Positions 33,000 to 44,160 of a DNA stretch of 64,000 nt are shown here, piece after piece; within the stretch, counting starts at the first letter, position 1; every line of letters begins with the position of its first letter. The notes under the pieces were generated by a model. The model ran no database searches. It had not been told where the DNA came from and was given only the letters and a program-made list of their open reading frames with translations. A program made the position numbers and the translations under genes. Source of the DNA: Simmondsia chinensis (Eukaryota; Streptophyta; Magnoliopsida; Caryophyllales; Simmondsiaceae); assembly GCA_018398585.1 (NCBI GenBank), contig JAGTTD010000001.1, positions 5,768,501-5,832,500 of the forward strand. Direction: 5' to 3'.

Positions 33000-33890
33000 C
33001 ACTGCCTCACGCACCCCCTTGTGCACCCTTCTAACCCAGAGCGCACTCTTACACCCCGGTGTGCCTAATCTACACACCCACGTGAACCTCCGCATGCACC
33101 CGCGCCTCGGCTCTCCTGGCATACGCACCCTCCTAAACCTCCGTCCATACACACGCCTATGTTCCCTGCGTCTACTCACTCATCTAGACCTCCATGTGTC
33201 CCAGCGCCTTGGTCCCTTGGCCTCGCGCACCTGGTGCACTGTCATGTGTAGCATTGCACCTATCTCCCTTGACATGCGCATCACCTCCTGCAGCCGCGCG
33301 CACCCCCTTGACATGGTTCCAAGGATGCGCATGGCTCCCATGCCTGCACCTTCGGTTTCCTACTTTTAGATTTTTGTTATTTTCTTTTTTTCTATCATCT
33401 ACCTTTATAGAATTGGTATAAAATGCATAGACATATTTTTCAATTCCAAATTTTCTTCCATCCTTTCGATTTAATATTTTCTAATTTGTTTATTTTTCTA
33501 TATTTCTCTTATCAAGCTAATCTAAATCTATCCAATGCATTGTAGAATTATTATTCTGCAAAGATATTTCATAACTAGTTTTAACTTTTTACTTTATCTA
33601 AAATTTTTTAATTTGTTTTATTAATTCAAAGTAAGTCGATTGGGTTTTTTTTTTTTTTTTTTTGAAGAATATTTATTATAACAAGCTTTTCTTTATCATA
33701 TTTATTTATCCAAGAATTTTTTATATAATATTTATTTAAATAATATGTTATAAAATTATTTTTATGAATTATTTTGGAAAAAAATATTTTCATAAATTTT
33801 TTTTGTAAAAATTATTTTATAAATTACTTTAGATATTCAACAAAGTTTTTTTTTTTTTTTTTTTCTTTTCTCTTTTAGTTTGTTATCCAA
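33000..33890. other. Unassigned segment between chromovirus and the B fragment
   Basis: 33000-33370 is C-rich with repeated CGCACC and CTTGACATG-like words; frames here are low-complexity. From 33370 to 33890 it is strongly AT-rich with long T-runs (33643-33663, 33845-33864). Neither part matches the missing LTR of B nor the missing gag of the chromovirus, so a deletion or further insertion happened here. Confidence 0.45.
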
Positions 33891-34361
33891 GACTCCATTT
33901 CTGATAAATGTTATGTAAGCGGTAACACAATTTCTGCTATAATGAATCCTATGCTTTCGGTGCATTTCTGTCCTTGTTGTTTCGGATGTCTTCGATTGCT
34001 TTGATCTGTAGTATGTTTCGTTTGTTGCGTAGGGGCCCGTTTGCATTGGACTTTGTTCGATAGTGTTTTCAACTTTTGATTTTATTATATTTATTGTATA
34101 TCATATTATTATTATTAAATTTTTGGATCACCGGCCAAGATTTCCTCAGGCCGACTTGTTTCGACTGGAGTGTATTTTATTCTGTTTCATTTTTCTTTGC
34201 CATATTTTAGCTTTACTTGATATGTTTATGGGTGTCGGATTTTCTTTCTTCACAAAAACGGTGTTTGGTTTTTATATGCTTTTTATATTAAAATATTTTC
34301 TTGTACTTTTCTAACTCCCACTTTCTTTGTGTTTCTTTTTTTTTTTTTTTTTTTTGTCAGC

Positions 34362-34760
34362 TCTTAACGCGGTTGGCATTTGCCATTTTAAGTTGGAGAC
34401 AGAGCCTGCAGGGGACTAGGTTGCTTTGCTTGGCTAATTCGGCATTGCGGGCTCATAGGGGCAGGATGCCCAGTTCTGAGAGTTAGAGCGTCGTGTGTTC
34501 GAGCAAGACGCCATCATCTCCCGATTCCTAGAACAAGTTTCCCACACTATTGTTGAATATGAGAGGGGCCTCGAGTTTCAAGACCATCATGTTTGACCAG
34601 TATTGGAAGGGTTTTGACACGAGAGTCAGCCTCCCGGTGAGGAAGGTGAAGCTCTAGGAACCGAGTCTTAAGATCCCCTTCATTGAGGAAGTTTGCCGCT
34701 CTGTTGTCTAGGATGCGAAAGGAGAGAGGCTCAGTGCGGCCTCATCGTCGGATACTTCGA
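34362..34760 (+). pseudogene. Exon 3 copy of the antisense gene
   Basis: The exon starts right after a pyrimidine-rich run ending TTTGTCAG at 34361, the same acceptor as in the other copies. It encodes LLTRLAFAILSWRQSLQGTR and later matches to the coiled-coil stretch of the C copy. Stops and shifts are present near 34486 and 34595. Confidence 0.6.
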
Positions 34761-35359
34761 AAGCCACTCCCCCTACCCCTCCTCAGTAGGGCACTATTCC
34801 GCTCTTTCTCTTTTGTCCTCCCCTTTTGTTTTTTCAGTGGTGAAGGATAGGTTAGTCTTTAAAGCTTCAGGTGGTAGTCTTTTTTTTTGTACAAGTATTT
34901 GATAGTCACATCCTTGTTTTTGGATATATTTTGCATGTGGAAGGAACAGTTTTACCCAGGATGTACTTCGTTATTTGTTATTATAATTACCTATCCCCTC
35001 TTTTGCTCTTCTATGGTATCTTGCTCTTTTTTGTTTTTTTTGACTATCCATGGGTATTTGTCGTGCTTCTAGGAGGCTTGATTGCCTCGTAGATCGGTAT
35101 TTTGTCCTGTCCTTCGTGAGCTTGAGACTTGCCTTGCTCCTTGCAGGCTCTTGGCTTGCGTTGTTGAGCGCAGGGTCTCAGCTTGCGTGTGCTCGGGCGG
35201 GCCTAAACCTTGTGTTGATATTTTTCATGTCCCAAGGGGGCGTATGATTTCATATATTGGTTTCTCGCCTGCCTTGAGTGGGCTTACAGCTTGTGCATCT
35301 TCTCTACCTCAAGCAGGCTCCTGTCTTCGAGTATTGGTGCGTTACCTATCAAAAACAGC

Positions 35360-36080
35360 TTAATTTGTCGCGGACGGACTGGCGGGCTTTATACCTACGG
35401 TAGATGGATCTATGGACTTTCGGTCTGTGTTTGCCGCGGACGGATCCACGGGCTTTAGCCTACCGTAGACGGGCCTATGGACTTACTGTCTGAGTTTACC
35501 ACGGACGGACCTACGGACTTACAATTTAAGTTTGTCGCGGACGGATCCATGGGCTTTAGAGTTCTGATTTTTCCGCGGACGGATCCATTGGCTTGAGCCT
35601 GCCGCGGACAGACCAACGAACTTACTGCCTGAGATTGCCACGGACGAATCCACGGGCTTTTAGGGGCCGTGGACGAGATCGACAAGGTGCGCACGCTCTT
35701 TACGGGCTGCCCTCATGGCTTAATGCCTGCGGCAGACGGACTTGAAGGGCTTACGGGCTTTGTTTGCTACGAACGAATCCACGGGTTTTTTATCCAACCG
35801 ATGTATGGACCCATTCCGGCTTACGGGTATAGTTTGCCGCTGATGGACCAACGGGTCTTGTTTGCCACGGAAGGATCCACAGGCTTTTGGGAACCGTGGG
35901 CGAGACCAATGGGTTTTGATTGCCCATTGCGGACTGCCCTCATGGCTTAAGCATATATAACCCCCCTTCCTCGGAAGGACTTACGGTTTAAAGGCTTACG
36001 AACTCAGTGGGTAGTGGGCGAGACCAACGAGCTATGCTCGCTATGGCCGGCCCTCATAGCTTAAGCGTTCATGTTAATCG
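35360..36080. repeat. Tandem array in the duplicated part of B
   Basis: Units with GCGGACGGATCCACGGGCTT and CTACGGACTTAC recur about every 65-70 bp, as in the arrays at 2805, 39785 and 60330. The unit is degenerate towards 36080. Confidence 0.75.
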
Positions 36081-36239
36081 TTTTGGAAGGTGTTATGGCA
36101 TAAAAGCTTACATTCTTGGTTTATCGTTGTTGATATTTTTATTAGCTATCTTTTGTTGCTTCAATTACTTATCTTTGTTTTTTATTTCATATATCTTTCT
36201 TTGGGTCTGATTTTTTAGAGTTTGATTTTTTGATCGTTT

Positions 36240-36445
36240 CTCTTTTTTTTTTTGGGAAAGAGTTCTTACAAAAGACGGAGTATTCCTTCATTCATTTCGA
36301 TTGGTTTTTTACACAAAATATTTTTTCAAGTTCAAAATATTCAATGATCATGGGAGCGGGGTCCCGTCTAGTCGTTGGAGGCGATATGCTCCTTTCATGG
36401 TTATTCAAGAAACTTGGTAAGGCCCTTCCCAGTTAGCAGACAGTT
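36240..36445 (-). pseudogene. Integrase C-terminal fragment
   Basis: Minus-strand sequence corresponding to 4262-4400 and 41230-41360 of elements A and B, including a match to the NWEGPYQVS region. It ends abruptly where the F-box gene begins. Confidence 0.65.
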
Positions 36446-36454
36446 TTTTGTGGT

Positions 36455-37640
36455 GTTGTTTTGAGATTCTAGAAGATGTACTTTTGAGATTTTTTTTCTT
36501 AGTTTCCAGTGAAGTCCCTCTTGCGATTTTGAACCTTATCGTGTTCCCATTCTTGCCTTATCAGTACATGATGCTCCATAAATGCCCAAGCGCCTCATTC
36601 TTTGACCCGGTATATTGACGGCAAGCTGGTTCAGTCCCGTTGCTATGTGGATCCAGACGATGTTTCCATCTTCCCTGGTACGCCTACCGCGGGGAGGGTT
36701 ATTCCTCGGTTCTCGATAGAGGTTCTCTCTTGTTATAAGAGAATTCTCGGATGTTATGGGGGGCTGGTTTCGTGTAGGGAATTCAACTGGGTTAGCCCCT
36801 CTCGTCTCTCTATCTTCAACCCCGCCATCACTTTTACCTTCTGCCAGGTTCTCTAATGGAGGGGGTCCTGGCCCCATTTGTTTGATGCCCCATGACGGCC
36901 ATTCTCGGATGTCGGGGTCTGACCGAGTCATTGGACTTCCTTGTTCACCTGGTGGTTTATGACTCTACCCTGGAGTCTGATAGAGGAGAATGGTCAAATT
37001 CTCACAAGGTGTTCACTTGGGAAGATGACTGCGTCTACAAGGGTGAGCTTTACGCTACAGGCCAGAACATGTTGCTTCATGTCCCTGCTTGTGTTGATGA
37101 TATGGTTTTTTTTTATGTCGAACTGGGGTTCTTACATCTCAGACCGCTTTCTCTTTTATCATACTTATGCGGTTCGCTGGAACACTGTCTTGAACATGGT
37201 GGGAGTTTCTTCTCTTCCCATCACAAGTTCATCGAAGCGTTGCCGAGAGCGATGATGAGGGTATATTTTGCTAGGATGGCCCTTCAATCTTTGGCACTTC
37301 GCTGTGTCTGGTCTTGCTTAGTGGTTCCCTTTTGGGAGTATGGCTGCTTTGTGACCGTAGCGATTTTGCCGGGTTCTCCATCTCGGACCGATATTTGATT
37401 ATGTCCTATGCAGGCGGATTATATTGATGTCGCTTGGATGGACTGGAGCATGGGATTTTGGACCGTTTGGGGTGGTATCCATACCAGAGTTTGCTCTCTC
37501 TATTTCCGTATGTGGGGACGCTCTATCTCGAATTGCTGAGCCCTGCTTTGCCATTTTAGGATGTGGCGTCAGTTTGTTGTTTTTGCTTTTCTTTTTTATA
37601 GACTTCTTTTTTTATCTTCGGGCCTTGTAACTCATCAGTT
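36455..37640 (+). pseudogene. Captured F-box gene in element B, broken
   Basis: At 36463-36590 the plus strand encodes LEDVLLRFFF, then after one shift FPVKSLLRF, a stop and TLSCSHSCLIS. This is the plant F-box pattern (LPEDVLLEIL, LPVKSLLRF, then SKSW, LIS). It is followed by LVQSRCYVDPDDVSIFPGTP, RILGCYGGLVSCREFN, LSIFNPAI, VFTWEDDCVYKGELYA and NWGSYISDRFLFYHTYAV, the layout of an F-box-associated region. F-box proteins choose substrates for SCF ubiquitin ligases. The gene lies on the strand opposite pol, upstream of the spliced antisense gene. Several frameshifts and stops make it a pseudogene. The related copy in C suggests it travels with the element. Confidence 0.72.
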
Positions 37641-37936
37641 TTTGTTACTCACAGGGTAGAGAGGTGTACGCCAGTTTAAGGTGTGTTGATGTAAGTGGCA
37701 ACATGACTTCGGTTTTAATGAATTCGACACTTCTGGTGTTTTTCTACCTTTACTGTTTTTAACGTCTAAGATTGCCTCGATTGGTTGTGTGTCCCGTGTT
37801 AGTATTTGTTCGATATATGTTCTGATTTATTTTATGATTTTTTTTATTGTCATGCGCGTGTTATATGTGTTTCATCTTGTTTAGTTTTTTTATTTTATAT
37901 TGACCTTTTCTCCTCTTCTTTCTTGTGTCATCTTAA
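37641..37936. other. Spacer between F-box gene and antisense gene in B
   Basis: The left part matches 56350-56500 of C (GGTGTGTTGATGTAA, AATGAATTCGACACTTCTGGTG). The right part matches the 3' half of intron 1 of C (ATGCGCGTGTTATATGTG). Hence exon 1 of the antisense gene and the 5' part of intron 1 are deleted in B. Confidence 0.6.
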
Positions 37937-39210
37937 GTGGACAAGTTAGCGAGTATTGATGTTACCAGCATGTTTCCTCCATCGGGTCCTTCCTAGGAGC
38001 GGGGCCCCTACTCTGGCTCTGATTGTGATTGCTTCACGCGCTGCGAGGAGAAGGAACCTCTTTCAGGAGTCTGGTGTGTCGGTGGAAGTTCCTGTTCCAA
38101 ATCCTTCAACTGACTCTTCTACTTCATGAGTTGTGAAACAACCACGCATTCATCAAGGGGAGGCGACCCCGAATTCGGCCGATGTCTACATGTCTCGTCC
38201 CGGGATGTTGGTTGGTGGCAAGGCAATGCCAGAGCCTGTCACAACAACAGGGATCCCAGCAGCTATGGTGGGACTCCCTGACCCCAAGGAAGTTGGGAGG
38301 GTTTTGGTTGCTCCCGAGGTTATGGGATCTTCGTGTTCGAATGTGATGGAACCTATGCCCTCTCTTTTCAGAGGTCTTGCTGTGCATTTCCCCAACTCCA
38401 GGCGCCCTGCTTTGAGGTCAAACCCTGAGGGGGTCCTAGACCTTTTTCATGACCCGGGAAGGTAGCCATGTCCTTCCATTCAGACAGGGAAAGCGACAGC
38501 GATCTTAGATCCGTCTTGGGCCACAGGAGGCCTTGGCATGTATGCTCCGGATTTTGGGCGAGCCGCTTCCTCTACAATCCCATGCAGCCCTTCCTTCTTG
38601 AGTGACATAGAAGCCCGTTGGGGGATGTACACACGGCACCTATTGCCCAAGGACACTGCTCGCTTGTCCGAGATGTCTCCCGAGAACACGCCTATTTTCC
38701 TTTCATAGGTAACTTGTTGTACTTCTGTCGTATTTTGCATTATCTTTGATTTTTTTTTCCTTGCCTTTCTCTAACTCCCACTTTCTTTGTGTGTTCTTTT
38801 CTTTTTTCAGCTCTTGGCGCAGTCAGCATTTTCCGTTTCCAGTTGGAGATGGAGGGCACGAGAGACTAAGGAGCTTTGCTTGTTCAATTCGGCGTTGCAG
38901 GCTCGTATTGCGGAACATGCTACTTGTCTTCGAGAGCTACAGCTTTGCGTGTCAGAGCAGGATGTCATCATCTCCCGAGTCCTGGAGCAGGTTGCCCACA
39001 CCATCACCGAATGTAAGATGGGTCTCGAGTTTCGAGGTCACGGTGTTGACAAGTACTGGAAAAGTTCTGATACAGAGTCAGCCTTACGGTGAGGAAGGCA
39101 AAGCTCCTACAGCCGAGTCTTGAGATCCCCTTCCCTCACGAAGTTGCCGCTCTATTATTGAGGATGCGAAGGGGGGAGGCTCTGCGTGGCCTCTTCGTCG
39201 GATACTTCGA
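37937..39210 (+). pseudogene. Spliced antisense gene of element B (exons 2 and 3)
   Basis: Exon 2 starts after TCTTAAG at about 37936 with DKLASIDVTSMFPPS-like coding and ends at 38708 (CCTTTCATAG before GTAACTTG). The intron is 38709-38810, with a pyrimidine run and CAG. Exon 3 starts LLAQSAFSVSSWRWRA and continues ETKELCLFNSALQARIAEHA, LRELQLCVSEQDVIISRVLE and QVAHTITECKMGLEF, a heptad-like, leucine-rich stretch suggesting a coiled coil. Exon 2 carries a stop where the acceptor should restore reading and others inside. Exon 1 with the Transposase_28-like domain is lost. Confidence 0.6.
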
Positions 39211-39784
39211 AGGCCACTCCTCCCGCTCCTTCTCAGTAGGGTTTTGCTCCGCTCTTTCTCTTTTGTCCCTCCCTTTTGTTTTATCAGAGCTAAAGGATAG
39301 GTCATTCTAAAGCTTGCGGTGGTAGTTCTTTTATTTTTTGTACTAGTCTTTGATGGTTCCGTCCTTGTCTTCTGATGTATCTTGTATGTGGAAGGAACGG
39401 TTTATCCGAAATGTACTTTGTAACTTGTAGTTATAATTCCTAACCGCTCTTTCGCTTTTCTTCGTTTTCCTGCTTGATTTTGACTAAGTATGGGTATTCA
39501 CCATGCCTCAAGGAGGCTTATTGTCTTGTGGCTTGGCGTTTTGTCTCGTCCTGTGTGAGCCCACAGCTTGCGTTGCGGCTTGTGGGCTATCGGCTTGCGT
39601 TGGCGTCGGCGTCGGCGTCTTTCTTGTCCTGAAGAAGGGTGCGGTTTCGTACGTCAACTTTTTGCCGGCTTTGAGTGGGCTTACAGCTTGTCTTACCTTG
39701 GGAGGGCTCACAACTTGCGTATCTTTTCTGCTTTAAGCGGGCTTCTGTCTTTAAGCATTGGTGCGTCACCTGTCAAAAATGGGC

Positions 39785-40960
39785 TATTTTTCCATGGGCG
39801 GACCCACGAGCTTTGTGCCTGCCACGGACAGATCTACGGACTCACGGTCTTTGTTTGTCGCAGGCGGACCAACGGGTTTCATGCCTACCCCGGACAGATC
39901 TATGGACTTACAGTCTACGTTTGTCGCGGACAGACCAACAGGCTTTATACCTGCCGCGGACAGATCTATGGACTTACGTTCTATGTTTGCTGAGGACGGA
40001 CCAAGGGGCTTTATACCTGCCGTGGAAGGATCTACGAACGTAATGTCCATGTTTGCTGCGGACGAACCAATGGGCTGTATGCCTGCCGCGGATGGATTTG
40101 TGGACTTATTGTCTATGTTTGCCGTGGATGAACCAACAGGCTTTATGCCTGGCACGGACAGATCTACTGACTTATGGTCTATGTTTGCCACAGATGGACC
40201 AACAGGCTTTTCATCTTGCCGCGTTCAATGCCATACTGACTTATGGGCATTGTTTGCCGCGGATAGAACAACGGGCTTTTAGGGGCCATGGACGAGACAA
40301 ACGAGGTGCGCACGCTCGTTGCGGACTACCCTCATGGCTTAAGGCCTGCTGCAGGCGGACCTTACGAGCTTATGGCTTTTTTTGCCGCGAATAGACCAAC
40401 GGGCTTTTCATCATGCTGCATTCAGTGCCATATGGACTTACAGGCCTTGTTTGCCACAGATAGACCAACATGCTTTTCATCATGTCGCATTCAGTGCCAT
40501 ATGGACTTACGGGCCTTATTTGCCGCGGATAGACCAACAGGCTTTTCCTCCTGCCACGTTAAGTGCCATACGGAGTTACGTGCCTTGTTTGCCGCGAATA
40601 GACCAACAGGCTTTTCATCCTGCCGCGGTCAATGCCATGCGGACTTACGAGCTTTGTTTGCCGCGGATGGACCAACAGGCTTTTCATCCTGCCGCATTCG
40701 GTGCCGTACGGACTTATGGGCCTTGTTTGCCGCGGATAGACCAACGGGCTTTTAGGGGCCATGGAGAGACCGATGGGTTTTGATTGCCCGCTGCAGACTG
40801 CCCTCATGGCTTAAGCGTTTATATCCCCAAATCTAGACGAACTTAGTTTGCCGTGGGTTAGACCGACAAGCTTCACAAGCTCGTAGCGGCCGGCCCTTAC
40901 AGCTTAAACGTTTATGCCAATTGACAAGCTTCGCGGGCTTGTTGCGGCTGGCCCTCACGG
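39785..40960. repeat. Tandem array of 66- and 69-bp units, element B
   Basis: The first half (39785-40280) has units of 66 bp with GACCAACGGGCTTTATGCC and GACAGATCTATGGACTTA. The second half (40380-40770) has units of 69 bp with GACCAACAGGCTTTTCATCC and TGCCGCATTCAGTGCCATA. Both lengths are multiples of three, so frames of 174 and 155 codons stay open, giving repeated peptides (for example PTGFIPAADRSMDLRSMF). The ORFs are a product of the repeat and not evidence of a protein. Degenerate units continue to 40960. Confidence 0.85.
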
Positions 40961-41074
40961 CTTAAACTTTTATGCCAATGGTTTTGGAAGGACTTATGGC
41001 ATAAACTTTTATATTTATGTTTATCATTATTGATGTATATATTAGTTATGACCGTTGTTTTGATACGGGCACAT

Positions 41075-41180
41075 TTTTTTTTTTTTTGATTGATTTTCTG
41101 ATTTTTTTTTTTTTTTTTTTTGTGGTCAATTTGTCATTTGATTTTTTTGTTTGATTGATTTTTTTTTTTTTTTTGACTTG
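41075..41180. repeat. T-rich runs before the integrase of B
   Basis: Several long T-runs with TTGATTGATTTT between them. The matching place in C (61560-61640) is also T-rich. It could be slippage of a pyrimidine tract at the end of pol. Confidence 0.6.
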
Positions 41181-41229
41181 GGAAAGAGCTCTTACAAAAG
41201 ACGAGGCATTCCTTCATTTACTTCGATTG

Positions 41230-43210
41230 GTTTTTTATACAAAATATTTTCTCAAGTTCGAAATATTCCATGTTCGTGGGAGAGGGGTCCCGTCCAGTTG
41301 TTGTAGGCAAAACGTCCCTTATCTGGTTGTCGAGAGACTTGGTAAGGCCCTTCCCAATTGTTAGACAACTTCCTGTGGTGATGTCCGGCCGACTCTGTTC
41401 ATCTTAGTACTAACTCTCCAGCTTGAAAGGTTCTTCTTTATGCCTTGGAGTTGAAGTATTTCACCATTTTCTGCTTTTGTGCTATCATCTTGACCAGCGC
41501 GTTTTCACATGTTTCCTCCAACTTGTCCAATGCTTGTCTCAGTGCTTCTTCTTTGCATTCCCGGTCGTAGCCTTGAACCTGGAGACTGGGTTCTCCTATC
41601 TCTACTGGCAACACTACCTCTGTGCTGTATACCAAGTTGTACAGGGTCTCCCCTATTGCGTTCGTTGTCGTCGTTCAGTAGGCCCATAACACGCTAGGTA
41701 ACTCCTCTGCCCAGTTTCCCTTTGCCTCATCCAAACGTCGCTTCAAACCCGTCAGTATGTGCTTGTTGGTGAATTCCACCTGTCCATTGCTTTGGGGGTA
41801 TGCAACGGAGGCATAGTCCCCAAACTCTCACAATGGCCGCGGAATCTCTGTGAGCTGAATTGAGTGCCGTTGTCTATGATTAGGACTTGTGGGATCCCAT
41901 ATCGAGTGATGATTCCTTTCCAGAGGAAGCACTGGACGGCTTGGTTCGTGGTTTGGGCAACGGGCTCGACCTCTATCCATTTGCTGAAATAATCTACAGC
42001 CAAGATGATGTATTTCCTTTGTACGGTTGCCTTGGGTACGGTCCCGAGATTAGAGGTGGCAATCAGGTCATTTGGGTCGGGTTCAGGTGAACCCATTCGG
42101 GATTGGGTCATTTGAGGTTTATAATAAACTCAGGTCGGGTTAGGCTCGGGTCGACCCATTCAGACTTGGGTCACTTTTGGGTTTTACCTGGACTCAGGTT
42201 GGGTTGGCTCTAGGTCAAGTTATTTCGGGTTCGGGTCACTTTAATTTTGAGTGGTCATTGGTTCGGGTCAATTTTGAGTCAGGTTGTATAGGTTTTAGGT
42301 CTTCATAATCCTACTATTTAGTATCTTGGTAATATAAACCAGTTATAACAGTAAAAATTATACCAAATATTTTATATTTTTTAGCAATATATTTATTATA
42401 TTATTAATATATGTGCTCAATAATATGTTATAAAGTTCAATTATACTTCTGATAACTAATAATTCTCATTGAATTTAAAGATTTTGGGTAAATTTAGCTT
42501 TCAGTTCGGGTTCAGGTTAGTTTGGGTCGGGTTGGTTCAGGCCAATGGTGGGTTGGGTCAGGTCAAATTGGTATGGGGTTATTTTCAGGTCAGGCAAAGA
42601 ACGGGTTGGGTTAGTTATAGGTCAGGTCTTTTCAATTTCAGGTTCAATTGTTTATGACATATTTTCGGTTTAGATCGGGTCGGTTTATGGGTTTTTCAAG
42701 TCGGTTTTTTGGGTTGGGTTGAAATTGCCACCTCTACCCGAGATATCCATCCCCCACTGAGCAAAAGGAATGGGGTTGAGCATGGGCTGGAGTAAAAATG
42801 CAGGCATGCGGATTATAGGAGCGTGTTTCTGGCACTTTTCATGCTTTTGGACGAGATCCAGTGCGTCTTTTTTCATGGTGGGTCATTAGTAGCCTGATCA
42901 TTGAGCTTTGTTAGTCAAAGCTTGGTGGCCAAGGTGCTGTCCACAAATGCCTTTGTGGTTTCTCGCAAAACATACTTCCCTTCTTCTTCCCCGACGCACT
43001 TCAATAGGGGATGCACGAATGATCTCTTGTAAAGGTCCTTGTCGACTAACACGGACGATGATGCGTGCTTTCGGATCCTCTTTGCCTCTAGCTGGTCATT
43101 GGGCAAAGTTTGTTTTTTAGGAATTCAATGAGGAGATGCCGCCAGTCATTCAGGGACTGAATTTGAGCGACTCCTTCGAGCTGAGCTAAACTTCGACACG
43201 ATATCCGAAT
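41230..43210 (-). pseudogene. Integrase of element B, interrupted by a hAT element
   Basis: From right to left: linker with DLYKRSFVHPLLKCVGEEE (about 42960-43060), zinc-binding region with CQKHAPII and QWGMDISG (42745-42876), then the hAT insertion, then the core with YIILAVDYFSKWIEVEPVAQ and IIDNGTQFSSQ (41790-42040), and the C-terminal part to 41230. Two catalytic aspartates are visible. Further frameshifts occur near 41820 and 42880. Removal of the inserted DNA would leave one copy of the 8-bp duplication, which is the expected original sequence. Confidence 0.85.
42051..42736. mobile_element. Short non-autonomous hAT element (686 bp)
   Basis: The ends are TAGAGGTGGCAAT at 42051 and ATTGCCACCTCTA at 42736, perfect 13-bp inverted repeats. 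The flanks are CCCGAGAT on both sides (42043-42050 and 42737-42744), an 8-bp target duplication typical of hAT. The interior is built of repeated words related to GGGTCGGGTT and TCAGGTTGGGTT in both halves, with an AT-rich middle. No transposase is encoded. Confidence 0.95.
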
Positions 43211-43399
43211 CTCTTCTATCCAAATGGTGGGTGCTAATCCTTTCTCCTCTATCTCTGAGCTAGCGTTCCGGCTTAACTCGTCTGCTTTGACGTTCCTGAT
43301 TCACGGTATGAGGTGGTTTTAAAGAGAGAGAATGTTTCTACTTCCTTGTTAACCATTTCCAAATACTCTTTCATGGCGGTATTTCTTGCTCTATAAATC

Positions 43400-44160
43400 C
43401 CTTGGACCTATTTGACGACTAGCTGAGGGTCGTTGAATACCTCCACCTGGCGTGCCCTTGCTTTTTGGGCCATTATTAGTCCGTGGAAGAGTGCTTCGTA
43501 CTCGGCTTCATTGTTACTAATTCTAGACTTGAACCTCAGCGCGTAAGGGAAATGTTGCCTTTCGAGCAAGATGAGTAGAATGCTTGCTCCGTTCCCCTGG
43601 TTGTTAGAAGATCCAATTACGTAAAACTTCCATGATCCTTGCGGTGTATCTGGAGGTCCGAGGCTTGTGGCGCCGAGTTGATGAACAAGCATTCCGCTAA
43701 GAACTTGGCTACAGCCTATGCCTTGATCGCGGTCCGTGACTCGAACAGGATGTCATACTTAAGAGTTCGACACCCAGGACAACATTCTCCCTGAACACCA
43801 GTGTTGGAGTGATTTCTGCAAAGGCTGGATGGATACGATGCGCCTGAAAGTAAGGCCGGAGCTTCCATGCGGCTATGACAACGGCATAGGTGAGTTTCTT
43901 GATGTGGAGGACTGTGTCTCGGCGTTCGTCAATATCTAACTCATGAAGTAGATCGGCAGCTGGAGGCTTTCCCTTTTGGATACTAACACCGCGCTCACCG
44001 TGTCGTCTGATGCCGAGACATAGAGGATTGAATCCTCCCCTGATATAGGTTTTAACAAGACCAGGAGCTTAGCCAAGTGTTCCCTGAGTTCTTGGAGGGC
44101 TTGTTCACAAGTTGCATCTCAATTAAAGACTTCTCTTCTCCGCAGCTCTTTAAAGAAGGG
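43400..44160 (-). pseudogene. RNase H and second RNase H of element B
   Basis: The second, archaeal-type RNase H (43408-43692) reads WKFYVIGSSNNQGNGASILL and RISNNEAEYEALFHGL. The first catalytic aspartate of YVDGSS is changed to Ile, so this copy is inactive. The first RNase H (about 43780-44160) is decayed. Order and direction match A and C. Confidence 0.78.

Larger units (their letters stand above)
29129..33000 (-). mobile_element. Chromovirus (Ty3/gypsy) remnant inside the LTR of B
   Basis: Minus-strand order from right to left: protease, RT, decayed RNase H, integrase, chromodomain, polypurine tract, 3' LTR. The chromodomain right before the LTR places it among chromoviruses. Gag and the 5' LTR are missing because the sequence changes abruptly near 33000. 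Which chromovirus clade is not certain; wording of the integrase end is like Tekay/Galadriel-type elements. Confidence 0.88.
33890..36445. mobile_element. Duplicated partial 3' module of element B
   Basis: This stretch repeats, in the same order, pieces found again at 37650-41400: the spacer (33890-34310), exon 3 of the antisense gene (34362-34760), the tandem array (35360-36080) and the last part of the integrase (36240-36445, minus strand). Exons 1 and 2 are missing. It abuts the F-box gene at about 36455. Since ACTAT flanks the whole of B, I read it as an internal duplication rather than a separate insertion. Confidence 0.65.

Noticed and set aside
33000..33370. C-rich segment as gag of the chromovirus
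   Set aside because: Minus-strand readings give only Arg-rich low-complexity peptides with no gag or zinc-knuckle motif.
39758..40755. Two long plus-strand frames with repeated peptides
   Set aside because: Produced by a tandem DNA array with unit lengths divisible by three; several frames are open at once, which argues against a protein.
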